Shown piece by piece: positions 32,396 through 40,276 of a DNA stretch of 64,000 nucleotides. The stretch comes from an uncultured Ilumatobacter sp. Its GTDB lineage: Bacteria > Actinomycetota > Acidimicrobiia > Acidimicrobiales > Ilumatobacteraceae. The DNA lies in assembly GCA_937919625.1 (NCBI GenBank), contig CALFRK010000028.1, positions 29,347-93,346 on the forward strand, in the 5' to 3' direction. A program made the translations under genes and the position numbers. The stretch's first letter is position 1; every line of letters starts with the position of its first letter. Below the pieces are notes generated by a model, which did not search any database, was not told the DNA's origin, and worked only from the letters and a program-made list of their open reading frames with translations.

Positions 32396-32418
32396 CGCTG
32401 ACTAGTGCCGTGTCAGCG
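32396..32418 (-). terminator. Terminator after the small membrane protein gene
   Basis: CGCTGAC and GTCAGCG arms (7 bp) followed on the minus strand by GGTTTTGC, close to a textbook intrinsic terminator. It separates the RidA/hydroxylase operon from the decarboxylase gene. Confidence 0.6.
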
Positions 32419-32444
32419 AACTTTTGCAGATGCTGGAGGGAAGG

Positions 32445-32600
32445 TCAGTCGTCGATCTGGAGCAGCTCGCTGCCAGCGTGGCGGGTCTCGCCGTCCTTCT
32501 GAAGAAAAAATCCGAGTATTGCCGACGCAACGCCACCGCTCACAAAGATGAGCGTCGGGAAGATCAACAAAACGACGACGATCGCAATCGCTCCGGCCAT
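32445..32600 (-). CDS. 51-aa small membrane protein (not in ORF track)
   Basis: An ATG at 32600 opens a 51-codon frame: MAGAIAIVVVLLIFPTLIFV, then SGGVASAILGFFLQKDGETR and a polar end. It has one long or two short hydrophobic helices with a Ser-Gly-Gly turn between, and a charged C-terminal tail. It starts 49 bases after the RidA-like gene on the same strand and is followed by a terminator, so it seems to be the last gene of the operon. Codon choice is normal. Function unknown. Confidence 0.65.
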   Translation of the reverse strand: MAGAIAIVVVLLIFPTLIFVSGGVASAILGFFLQKDGETRHAGSELLQIDD

Positions 32601-32648
32601 GCTGATCAGGTTAGCTGGCAGCGGTCCGACGAGCGAGATCCATCCGAT

Positions 32649-32999
32649 TCACACCGGCTTGTAGGCCATCGCCTCGATCTCGACGACTGCGCCGACCGGC
32701 AGCTCGCGCACGGCAACTGTCGAACGCGCCGGACGGTGATCGCCGAGCCCCTCGACATAGGCGACGTTGAACGTGTCGAACGAGTCCATGTCGACCAGGA
32801 AGCACGTCGTCTTCACCACGTCGGTCAGCTCGGCCCCCATCTCGGCGAGCCGATCGACCAGATTGGCAACCGCCTGGGCGGTCTGTCCGGCGACACCTCC
32901 GTCAACGAGCACACCGTCTTTGGCGCCCACCTGACCCGAGACGATGATGAAGTCACCGGCGCGAACGACCGGCGTGTATGGACCCAACGGCTTGCTCAT
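32649..32999 (-). CDS. RidA-family protein
   Basis: The ATG at 32999 gives 116 aa. It has the RidA core: LGPYTPVVRAGDFIIVSGQV, VANLVDRLAEMGAELTDVVK, TTCFLVDMDSFDTFNVAYVE, and HRPARSTVAVRELPVGAVVE with the catalytic R-S-T-V-A-V-x-x-L-P block ending in VEIEAMAY. Unlike the member at 10910 it keeps the Arg expected to bind the imine carboxylate, so enamine/imine deaminase activity is plausible. It lies between the miniature hydroxylase-like gene and the small membrane protein gene. Confidence 0.88.
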   Translation of the reverse strand: MSKPLGPYTPVVRAGDFIIVSGQVGAKDGVLVDGGVAGQTAQAVANLVDRLAEMGAELTDVVKTTCFLVDMDSFDTFNVAYVEGLGDHRPARSTVAVRELPVGAVVEIEAMAYKPV

Positions 33000-33048
33000 G
33001 CCCACAACGGTAGCCGCGCCTCAGCCAAGGCTCGGCAGAAGAGCCTGG

Positions 33049-34590
33049 TCAGTGGGCGGTCGGCCAGCGAGGTGCCCAGCCCGAGCGACACCAGGCAGCA
33101 GCAGCGACTGCGGCGAACACGGCGTCGCTGCCGTTGACCGGCGGGCCTTCGCAAGCCAGGATCTCGACCTCGATCGGCGGTGTGTCGACAGCCCGTAGCA
33201 CGCCGAACGAGCGGATCGTCAGGTCGTGCGGAACACCCTTATCATCGACCGACAGACCCTCGGACGTGACCCAACCGAGCGCCATGTGAGCAGCTCCGAT
33301 GCAGTAGCTCCGCAACACGGTGGCATCGAGCGAATCACCACACGAGACACTCACTCTGATCGTGCCATCGTCGTCGATCTTGGCGGCGGCTTGGGCACCA
33401 TTCGGCGAGATGACGGTGAACGATGGCTCGTCGCTGAGCGAAGCAAGCAGCACGGCCAATTCGACCCAGCCGGCACCCCGCAAGGACGACGACGTGGGCG
33501 GTCCGGCGACACCGACCTCCACCACCTGCACATTCGGCGCAACCGACAGCACAGCATCGACGATTCCTTCGGTGCGCGCCACATGCACCACGCCCGTTCC
33601 GTCGGCGTGCAGGCCGGCAGCCAACGGCGGGCGTTTGGCACCCAACCGAACGACGTCCTCGCGCGTGCTCAACACCCGCACCGGTCGACCGTGCTGGTTG
33701 GCGAGTCGATGGGCGACAGCGCCGAGTTCACCTGACTGCTTGGCTCCGAACGCGCCACCGTTGCCGTGCGAGCTCATCGGCTCACCGCCCGGCAGGCACC
33801 ACGACGCGTCTGGCTCGAGATACGCCGGTTCGACCCAGGTGGTCTGGAGCGATCGCTTCCACTCTCCGGGCGGCACCTCGATCGGCCACACCAGCGGTGC
33901 CGTCGTGCGCCGGCCCTGAACCTTCCCGCTGAGCTCACGGGCCTCTGTCAACGACTCGCCCAACACCCAGTCGCCATCGGCGCCGCGGACAGCGACCAAG
34001 GCGTCGGGTGGTGCCGTGTCATCGGCGAATCCGCCACGCCCCAACGCGACCGTCGCACCGACCTGTTGAGGTACCCCACCCTCGATGGTTGCCCGCCGGG
34101 CCGCCGCGTCTGGATCGGCCGTGCGCACCGCTGTGCGAGCGAAACCGACCGACGTGATCGATTCGACGATCGGATGCCAACCGGTGCAGCGACACATGTG
34201 CGCCAGAAGCGCCTGGCGAACGGCGTCGGGCGAACTCTGTTTGGCGGCATCGAGCGCAGCCGCCCGCATGATGATGCCGGGAGTGCAGAAACCACACTGG
34301 CTTGCACCGTGCTCGCTGAACACAGCGGCCCATGCGTCGGCGTCGACGAGCCCTTCGATCGTTGTGACCGACCGGCCACGAACACGAGCCACGGGCGTCA
34401 CGCATGAGGCCCTGGGCTGACCGTCGACCCATACGGTGCAACAACCACACTGCCCCTGGGGGCTGCAACCGTCCTTCACCGAATGAAGACCGAGATCCTC
34501 CCGTAGGGCGTCGAGCAGGGTGCCGCCGGCCGGAACCGACACCGCTTCGCCATTGATGATGAAGTCGACGTCAATCGACAGCTCTGCCAC
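33049..34590 (-). CDS. Miniature FeS/molybdopterin hydroxylase-like protein
   Basis: A GTG at 34590 gives 513 aa (the track start adds an improbable extension). The first 165 residues are intact [2Fe-2S] domains: KDGCSPQGQCGCCTVWVDGQ, GASQCGFCTPGIIMRAAA and HMCRCTGWHP. The remaining 350 residues resemble a strongly shortened molybdopterin subunit: HGNGGAFGAKQSGELGAVAH, LRGAGWVELAVLLASL, then MALGWVTSEGLSVDDKGVPH and RSFGVLRAVDTPPIEVEIL. Full-length relatives need about 700 residues here. The terminal K-G-V-G-E block with the catalytic Glu reads PVNGSDAV, so ordinary hydroxylase activity is doubtful. It overlaps the HhH gene by 20 bases. Confidence 0.75.
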   Translation of the reverse strand: MAELSIDVDFIINGEAVSVPAGGTLLDALREDLGLHSVKDGCSPQGQCGCCTVWVDGQPRASCVTPVARVRGRSVTTIEGLVDADAWAAVFSEHGASQCGFCTPGIIMRAAALDAAKQSSPDAVRQALLAHMCRCTGWHPIVESITSVGFARTAVRTADPDAAARRATIEGGVPQQVGATVALGRGGFADDTAPPDALVAVRGADGDWVLGESLTEARELSGKVQGRRTTAPLVWPIEVPPGEWKRSLQTTWVEPAYLEPDASWCLPGGEPMSSHGNGGAFGAKQSGELGAVAHRLANQHGRPVRVLSTREDVVRLGAKRPPLAAGLHADGTGVVHVARTEGIVDAVLSVAPNVQVVEVGVAGPPTSSSLRGAGWVELAVLLASLSDEPSFTVISPNGAQAAAKIDDDGTIRVSVSCGDSLDATVLRSYCIGAAHMALGWVTSEGLSVDDKGVPHDLTIRSFGVLRAVDTPPIEVEILACEGPPVNGSDAVFAAVAAAAWCRSGWAPRWPTAH

Positions 34591-35230
34591 CGCGCAACCC
34601 GTCGGTGAGAGCCCTAAAGTCGCGCCAACGGCCGGCAGCCAGCAGTGCCGCCTGTTCCGGCCATGCCGACGGGTCGTGTGCGCTGAACTGCGAACCGGCA
34701 TCGGCCAGCATCGTTCGCAACAGCGACACCTCGGTCGTCGACAAATCGAACCAGGTTCGGATGCCGATTCCGTGGCACAACAACTCGATCTTCGGCCCGA
34801 TGCCTTCGATCGCCTTCAGATCATCGAGCGTGACCGACCTACCCAACACCGCCTTCGCCCGCGAGACATCGGGAGCCGCGGGAGCGGTGATCGGTTCGCC
34901 CGCGGCAGGCTCGGGTGGAGGTGCGACATCAGATCGAGCTTCGACCTCCGGCTCGCTCGTTGCCGCCAAGTGCCGTACCTCGGCGACTGCAGATTTCTGA
35001 GCTCGACAGTCGTTGAGATCTGCCTTCAGGCGATCGCGTTCCGACGCGACCGGCTCGAGATTTGCGACCCGTCCGCGCAAACGTTCGAGCTCAGCGGTGT
35101 CGACGTGATGCTTTCGGGCACGGGCGACCTGGCGCTTGGCTGCGATGCTGCGCATCAACCAGCCGACGACGATGCCCAACAGCACCCCCGCCAGCACCCA
35201 GACCCAACCCTTCATCAATGTGTATGGCAT
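34571..35230 (-). CDS. Membrane-anchored coiled-coil protein with helix-hairpin-helix domain
   Basis: 219 aa. Residues 8-27 are a transmembrane helix (WVWVLAGVLLGIVVGWLM), 28-85 a basic coiled coil (ARKHHVDTAELERLRGRVAN), 85-130 an acidic Pro/Ala linker. Residues about 133-200 form a helix-hairpin-helix type domain (LDDLKAIEGIGPKIELLCHG, IGIRTWFDLS). Such domains often bind nucleic acid or other proteins; attached to a membrane anchor the role is likely structural. The gene follows the OmpA/FAS1 gene after 47 bases and is overlapped by the hydroxylase-like gene. Confidence 0.7.
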   Translation of the reverse strand: MPYTLMKGWVWVLAGVLLGIVVGWLMRSIAAKRQVARARKHHVDTAELERLRGRVANLEPVASERDRLKADLNDCRAQKSAVAEVRHLAATSEPEVEARSDVAPPPEPAAGEPITAPAAPDVSRAKAVLGRSVTLDDLKAIEGIGPKIELLCHGIGIRTWFDLSTTEVSLLRTMLADAGSQFSAHDPSAWPEQAALLAAGRWRDFRALTDGLRGGRAVD

Positions 35231-35277
35231 CAGTAGTTCACCTCGAACAGTCCTGGCTCATGCTTGCATGCCTTCGA

Positions 35278-36903
35278 TCACGATGTGGCTACCACGCGGA
35301 ACTCGACGCGCCGGCTCGCCTGCTTGTCTTCGGCGCCAGCGACCAGCACCGGCTGATCGCTGCCGAACCCGACCGCCGTAATCGAGGCCTCGGCGATCCC
35401 ACGGTCGATCAGCGCCTGGCGCACCACGAGCGCCCGAAACTGGCTGAGCGCTCGATTCTCGTTGGGGTCGCCGTCACTGTCGGTGTGGCCCTCGACGGTG
35501 ATCGCCACACCGGCGAACTGTTGCGCCAGCAGTGCCAAACGATCGAGGACGACGAGCGAGGGGTCGGTCGGCGTCGAGGAACTCGGCTCAAAAAGAACCG
35601 GATTTGCGGCGACGTAGGCGTTGAGTTCGGCCTCGAGGTCGACTGCATCGGTCTCGGTCGCCTCGGGTTGCGCTTGCAGATCGACCGATGCCGTGACGAG
35701 TTCGGCCACCGCGGTCATCGCCTCGCGATCGGTGTCGTCGAGATAGGTGCCCGTTACATACAGTCCGATACCGTCGAAACCGCTGACACCGTTGAGCAGG
35801 TGGACCGGCATCGCGGCGACCAACTGGGAGAGCGCCGCCACGGTTGCCGCGTCGAGGCCGGTGTCGGGATCGACGGTGAGCTGGTCGTCGATTTCCAACA
35901 AACCGGGAGCGCCTTTGACGGCAGCCGTCAGCACCGCCCGCTCGACCTCGGTGGCGACGACACCCGTGAGGGCGACGCCGCCACTCTCGAACCGCGCGCT
36001 CGCCTCGGCAAATGGCCCGGGCACCGAAAGATCTACGTCGGCGGGCACCAGCACCTGATCGATGATGTGCACGACACCATTTGCGGCAGCTATGTCGGGT
36101 GTGATGATCGTGGCGCCGGACACCGTGATGATCGAGTCGTCGGTGGTGATTTCGACGTCGCCGCCCGCGAGCGTTCGCAACGCGCCATCTACGAGATCGC
36201 CTGTCAGCAACGAGCCCTCGACGGTGTGGTGGCTGAGCACGTGTCTCAACATTTCAGGGTCGGCCCGCAACTTGGCGAACACATCGGCGGGAAGCGCGTC
36301 GAAGGCGTCGTCGGTGGGGGCGAACAGCGTTACCGGGCGCTCGGCAACGACGCCCAGGATGTCCGCAAGGCCGGACTCTTGGGTCAGCACCGCCAGCAGC
36401 GACAGCTGAGGGCTGGCGGAAACCACTTCGGCGACGGTGTCGAAGTCGGGTGGAATCGACGTGGCCGTTGGCAACTCGCTGGATGCGGCGTCGACCACTG
36501 TGTCGCTAGCCTCGTTCTTCGGTGAGCTGCCGGCGATCTCGTCATCATCGGTCGCCGCAAGCGTGGTGGTGGTCTCGACGGTCGGGGCGCGGTTGACACG
36601 ACACGATCGGTCGAGCGAGATCGCTCGCACCCCCCAGACGTCGTACGCAGCCGCCAACGCACGCTCGGGATCGTCGAGTGGAGCTACACAGCGAAGCGTG
36701 CCGTCCTGACCGGAGAACGTGGCGGTAATGCCACCGAAACCTGCGTCCGTCAGTTCGCTCGGAACCCGTTGCTCGAGATCATCCTCGACCCGGTTGACAA
36801 AGAACGGGGCACCAATCACTAGCAGCAACACAGTTCCGAGCGCGCCAAGACCCAGGATTCGACGGTGAAACCGGGGGGCTGGTCGGGTTGATGGCAAAGC
36901 CAT
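35278..36903 (-). CDS. OmpA-family protein with BON-FAS1-BON insertion (ArfA-like)
   Basis: 541 aa. An N-terminal transmembrane helix (LGLGALGTVLLLVIGAPFFV) is followed by a BON-like domain (to about residue 100), an acidic linker, a fasciclin/FAS1 domain (about 152-290: RPVTLFAPTDDAFDALPADV and NGVVHIIDQVLVPA), a second BON-like unit (FESGGVALTGVVATEVERAV) and a C-terminal OmpA/MotB peptidoglycan-binding domain (VEGHTDSDGDPNENRALSQF, QASRRVEFRVVA). Mycobacterial ArfA/OmpATb has TM, BON and OmpA parts; the FAS1 insertion is the unusual element. It probably links membrane, peptidoglycan and extracellular matrix. Transcribed toward the HhH gene. Confidence 0.85.
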   Translation of the reverse strand: MALPSTRPAPRFHRRILGLGALGTVLLLVIGAPFFVNRVEDDLEQRVPSELTDAGFGGITATFSGQDGTLRCVAPLDDPERALAAAYDVWGVRAISLDRSCRVNRAPTVETTTTLAATDDDEIAGSSPKNEASDTVVDAASSELPTATSIPPDFDTVAEVVSASPQLSLLAVLTQESGLADILGVVAERPVTLFAPTDDAFDALPADVFAKLRADPEMLRHVLSHHTVEGSLLTGDLVDGALRTLAGGDVEITTDDSIITVSGATIITPDIAAANGVVHIIDQVLVPADVDLSVPGPFAEASARFESGGVALTGVVATEVERAVLTAAVKGAPGLLEIDDQLTVDPDTGLDAATVAALSQLVAAMPVHLLNGVSGFDGIGLYVTGTYLDDTDREAMTAVAELVTASVDLQAQPEATETDAVDLEAELNAYVAANPVLFEPSSSTPTDPSLVVLDRLALLAQQFAGVAITVEGHTDSDGDPNENRALSQFRALVVRQALIDRGIAEASITAVGFGSDQPVLVAGAEDKQASRRVEFRVVATS

Positions 36904-37039
36904 GGCCGTTCACGATCTCATCGGGAGGCAGCGCGTTGCAACCTCGTCAACGGAGTGCAACACAAACGTAGGCGAGACTTCACGTTGGCTGGGACGTGTC
37001 TCGGCCCTAAGCCAGCCCGCCGATCGGTCGGCCCGACCC

Positions 37040-37363
37040 CTAAGAGAAGCTCTGGCCGCACCCACAGGAGCGGCTGGCATTGGGGTTGGTGATCGAAAAG
37101 CCGGACTGATCGAGACCATCTTTGTAGTCGAGCGTGGCGCCCTGCAGCAGCTGAGCTGAAGCCGGGTCGACGACGACCTTGACGGCCTCGCTATACGTTG
37201 ACAACTCGTCGTCGGCTGCAAAATCGCCATCGAAGAACATCTCGTAAGAGAACCCGCTGCAACCACCCGGACGTACGGCAACGCGAAGCGCGAGGTCTGC
37301 GGCACCCTCCGCGGCGAGCAGCTCTTTCACCTTGGATGCTGCGGTATCGGTCAGTGTGATCAT
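37040..37363 (-). CDS. A-type iron-sulfur carrier (IscA/ErpA family)
   Basis: The ATG at 37363 gives 107 aa. All three conserved cysteines are present: RVAVRPGGCSGFSYEMFF and SRSCGCGQSFS at the C-terminus. Also LTDTAASKVKELLAAEG and DYKDGLDQSGFSITNPNA, both typical. A-type carriers deliver FeS clusters to target proteins. The neighbours, a SufR-like regulator and the Mrp scaffold ATPase, make an FeS biogenesis locus, and the window holds several FeS users (both hydroxylase-like proteins, WhiB). An AAGGGA ribosome site precedes the start. Confidence 0.92.
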   Translation of the reverse strand: MITLTDTAASKVKELLAAEGAADLALRVAVRPGGCSGFSYEMFFDGDFAADDELSTYSEAVKVVVDPASAQLLQGATLDYKDGLDQSGFSITNPNASRSCGCGQSFS

Positions 37364-37421
37364 CAATCGGTCCCTTCTCGAGTAGATGAAACTCCGAGCC
37401 TACCTGGCTTGGAGATGGCCG

Positions 37422-38129
37422 TCATGAGCGGTCACCAACGGTGACCCTGCATGGCGTACGGTCGATCGCGCCGAAGAACTGCCGCACCTCGGTGTCACCC
37501 AAAGCGTCGATGAACCCATCGATCATGCCGTGGTGCAGGCCGCAGACCAGGTCGGCATGATCGGCAGCGAGTTCGCCGAACGGACAGTTGGCGAACGCCA
37601 CTACCGCCACGTCGCGGGGATCGTCAGCGTCGATCACGATCGGGTCGAAGCCGAGCCGGTCGTGATCGTTGACGAACGCCTCGAGACTCGAGGGCGAATC
37701 ACGAAACGTCGCCGACCGGCGAACGCCCTCGTCGATGCCAACGCAGCGGGCGTCGTGCCGATCGGCGCCAAGTCGCTGGGCCATCGACAAAACCATCCGA
37801 GCCAGAATCGGCATCACCGCCGGCTCGATACCTAACGAAGGGGCATCGGCGGTCAGCGAATAGTGATGCTGCGGCCTACCGATCTCGCCACGGCCACCGA
37901 CGTGCACGTCGATCAATCCGACGTCACGCATCCGGTCGAGATGGGGACGCACAGTGTTGGGGTGAAGCCCGATCCGTTCGGCGATCTCGACCGTGGTTAC
38001 CGGACTCGGGGCACGGATCAACTCGAGATAGATCGCATAGCGCGTGTTATCACCAAGCGTCTTGAACAGGTCGAGCCGGGCCTGCGAGTCGACCCCCGCC
38101 GCCGATGGAACACTCGGACTCACACCCAT
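37422..38129 (-). CDS. SufR-like FeS-sensing winged-helix regulator
   Basis: The ATG at 38129 gives 235 aa. The N-terminal winged helix (LDLFKTLGDNTRYAIYLELI, then IAERIGLHPNTVRPHLDRMR) is followed by a domain with FANCPFGELAADHADLVCGL and a later TPCRV. The spacing of these three Cys (C-P-F ... V-C-x-L-H ... C) matches the FeS-binding region of SufR-type repressors of FeS assembly genes. It lies between the A-type carrier gene and, divergently, mrp. A 39-bp intergenic region with an imperfect palindrome would let it control both directions. Confidence 0.8.
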   Translation of the reverse strand: MGVSPSVPSAAGVDSQARLDLFKTLGDNTRYAIYLELIRAPSPVTTVEIAERIGLHPNTVRPHLDRMRDVGLIDVHVGGRGEIGRPQHHYSLTADAPSLGIEPAVMPILARMVLSMAQRLGADRHDARCVGIDEGVRRSATFRDSPSSLEAFVNDHDRLGFDPIVIDADDPRDVAVVAFANCPFGELAADHADLVCGLHHGMIDGFIDALGDTEVRQFFGAIDRTPCRVTVGDRS

Positions 38130-38168
38130 TCCCAAAGATTACACGGTATTCGCCGGTAAAATGCTCCG
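38130..38168. promoter_or_regulatory. Divergent operator/promoter between SufR-like gene and mrp
   Basis: Contains TTACACGG-TATTCG-CCGGTAA, an imperfect inverted repeat, within only 39 bp between divergent starts. Candidate operator for the SufR-like regulator. Confidence 0.45.
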
Positions 38169-39377
38169 ATGCGCAACACCGCACATCCCGCCCCCCCGAG
38201 TCGCGACGATGTGCTCGGTGTGCTCGGCAACGTGGTCGACCCCGAACTCGGCGATGACATCGTGTCGCTCGGCATGGTTCCCAATGTCTCGGTCGACGCC
38301 GACGGAGCTGTGATTGTCGGCATCAAGCTCACGATCGGTGGGTGCCCGCTTAGAGCCGACATCAAACGTGAGGTCGAAACCCGTGTCGGTCTGCATCCCG
38401 GCGTCACAGGTGTCAGCATCGAGTGGGGCGAGATGAACGCCGAAGAACGGTCCGAGGTGATGGGCAAGGCCCGTTGGAATGCCAGAAAGCTGGCCCCCGA
38501 CACCTCTATCCCTCTGCGTTGTCAGGTATTGGCGATCGCCAGTGGCAAGGGTGGCGTCGGCAAAAGCTCGGTCACCGTCAACCTGGCGACCGCTCTGGCC
38601 GCGCAAGGGCACACCGTCGGAGTGCTCGACGCCGACATCTGGGGTTTCTCGGTGCCACGCCTGCTCGGCATGTCCGACCGGATGGAGGCCGAGCGGATCG
38701 AGGGTTCCGACAAGCCCATGATCATTCCCAACCGCAAGAAGATCGGAGCGGGGCTGCTCGAGGTCGTGTCGACCGGCTTTCTCGTCGCTGAGTCAACCGC
38801 ACTGATGTGGCGCGGGCTGATGCTCACCAAAGCCGTCGAGCAGTTTCTCGCCGATGTGGCCTGGGGCGATCTCGACTATCTCCTGATCGACATGCCGCCC
38901 GGCACCGGCGACGTTCAGATGGGGCTGGCCCGAATGCTGCCGCGCACCTCGATGGTGATCGTCACAACACCTGCCGTAGCTGCTCAGAAGGTCGCTCAAC
39001 GCGCCGCCGACATGGCCAAGCGGAGCTTCCTCCCGGTCATCGGCGTGATCGAAAACATGAGCTCATTCACATGCGACCACGGCCACACCTACACCCTGTT
39101 CGGAGAGGGCGGCGGCACAACGCTGGCGGCTGAGATCGATGCCCCCCTACTCGGGCAGATCCCACTCGAGCCGGCGATTGCGACCGGCAATGACGAGGGG
39201 TCTCCCATCTCACTCTCCGGCGACAGCGCGGCAGCTCAGATCTTCCGATCGATCGCCGCCCGCATCAGCGCCGAGATTGCTCCACCAATCCAGGTCGACC
39301 AGGTCGACATGGCCGGCTGCTCAGCACGATTACTCGACGCCGTCAACGCCGCCTTCGAAAGTCAGCCGAACAGCTAG
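38169..39377 (+). CDS. mrp: Mrp/ApbC-type FeS scaffold ATPase with MIP18 domain
   Basis: 402 aa. Residues 10-95 are a MIP18/DUF59 domain (LGNVVDPELGDDIVSLGMVP, then KLTIGGCPLRADI). The P-loop NTPase follows: VLAIASGKGGVGKSSVTVNL (deviant Walker A), LDADIWGFSVPRLLG, DYLLIDMPPGTGDVQMGLAR and VIENMSSFTC. The usual scaffold pair C-P-x-C is reduced: the region reads FTCDHGHTYTLFG with only one Cys, so cluster binding may differ. Mrp proteins carry FeS clusters to apo-targets. Its stop shares the CTAG with the convergent NUDIX gene. Confidence 0.9.
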   Translation: MRNTAHPAPPSRDDVLGVLGNVVDPELGDDIVSLGMVPNVSVDADGAVIVGIKLTIGGCPLRADIKREVETRVGLHPGVTGVSIEWGEMNAEERSEVMGKARWNARKLAPDTSIPLRCQVLAIASGKGGVGKSSVTVNLATALAAQGHTVGVLDADIWGFSVPRLLGMSDRMEAERIEGSDKPMIIPNRKKIGAGLLEVVSTGFLVAESTALMWRGLMLTKAVEQFLADVAWGDLDYLLIDMPPGTGDVQMGLARMLPRTSMVIVTTPAVAAQKVAQRAADMAKRSFLPVIGVIENMSSFTCDHGHTYTLFGEGGGTTLAAEIDAPLLGQIPLEPAIATGNDEGSPISLSGDSAAAQIFRSIAARISAEIAPPIQVDQVDMAGCSARLLDAVNAAFESQPNS

Positions 39378-40228
39378 CGCGGGGCCACCACGAACTCGGG
39401 TTCGGGCGTGCTGTCGTAGTCGGGATCGCCGGGGCGCACCACCCCGACAAACTTGCCATCAACGAACACGATCCGGGGCAGGATCACGGGCGGCACGCCC
39501 ACGCCGGCGGCGGCCTTCAGTGCTGCAGCCGCTGTTGCATGCTGCTTGAGGAATGCCAGCGAGACGAGCGTCGGCGGAAACATTTGCAGCTCGCCGTGCT
39601 TCCACATTTGGATCGCGTCGGCGGGGCGCACCCACAAGCTAGCGATCGTTTCGCCGTCGTCGTGAAGTGGCTCTTGAGCCTCCGGTGCCAAGGCCACGAA
39701 GAAACGGGTGTCGAACCGGCGCCGCTCGCCAAGCGGCGTGATCCAGTGATCGACCAAATGGATGCGATCGGTCAGCAACAGCAATCGCTCGGTGGCGCAC
39801 AGGTCGACGAGCGACAAGGATCCGTCATGGATCTGGTGGCGGGCCGCATTGAAGCGGGCCTCGACCTCGTCACCGTCGAAGCGCACAATGTCGATGCTGT
39901 CGATGGGGCGAGCCAGCAACACCCCGGCTTCTTCGAAACACTCGCGGATGGCAGCGACCAGCCACGCCAAACCGCCGTGGTCGATCCCCATCCGCTTCGA
40001 CGCCGTTGCATCGTCGAGGCCGTCGCAGATCGGCTCGAACGCCTCGCCATGATCGGCATCGTCGACCTTGCCACCCGGAAACACGTACTGACCTCTGGCA
40101 AACGCCGCCGACATTGTGCGCTGCAACATGAAAACTTCTAACCCCTCAGCTCCGTCACGCAGCAGCATCACGGTTGCAGCAGGCCGCACTGGAATCGACG
40201 CGGAGGGTACAAAGTCGGTTTCATTCAC
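39374..40228 (-). CDS. NUDIX hydrolase (NUDT19-like)
   Basis: A GTG at 40228 gives 284 aa; the track start at 40486 would overlap the divergent CoA-transferase gene. It starts with PVRPAATVMLLRDGAEGLEV, then QYVFPGGKVDDADHGEAFEP. After an insertion comes IRECFEEAGVLLARPIDS, which supplies the R-E-x-x-E-E-x-G half of the NUDIX box. The insertion between G-G-K and R-E is typical of NUDT7/NUDT19 CoA or acyl-CoA diphosphatases. It may trim CoA derivatives. It overlaps mrp by four bases tail to tail. Confidence 0.8.
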   Translation of the reverse strand: MNETDFVPSASIPVRPAATVMLLRDGAEGLEVFMLQRTMSAAFARGQYVFPGGKVDDADHGEAFEPICDGLDDATASKRMGIDHGGLAWLVAAIRECFEEAGVLLARPIDSIDIVRFDGDEVEARFNAARHQIHDGSLSLVDLCATERLLLLTDRIHLVDHWITPLGERRRFDTRFFVALAPEAQEPLHDDGETIASLWVRPADAIQMWKHGELQMFPPTLVSLAFLKQHATAAAALKAAAGVGVPPVILPRIVFVDGKFVGVVRPGDPDYDSTPEPEFVVAPR

Positions 40229-40276
40229 GACTGGCGACCGTATCTGACCTCCAACCTCACAGATAGCGTCGAAGCC

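Noticed and set aside
32424-33137. 237-aa plus-strand ORF
   Set aside because: Antisense to the RidA-like gene and the small membrane protein gene; charged sequence without pattern.
35062-36525. 487-aa plus-strand ORF
   Set aside because: Antisense shadow of the OmpA/FAS1 and HhH genes.
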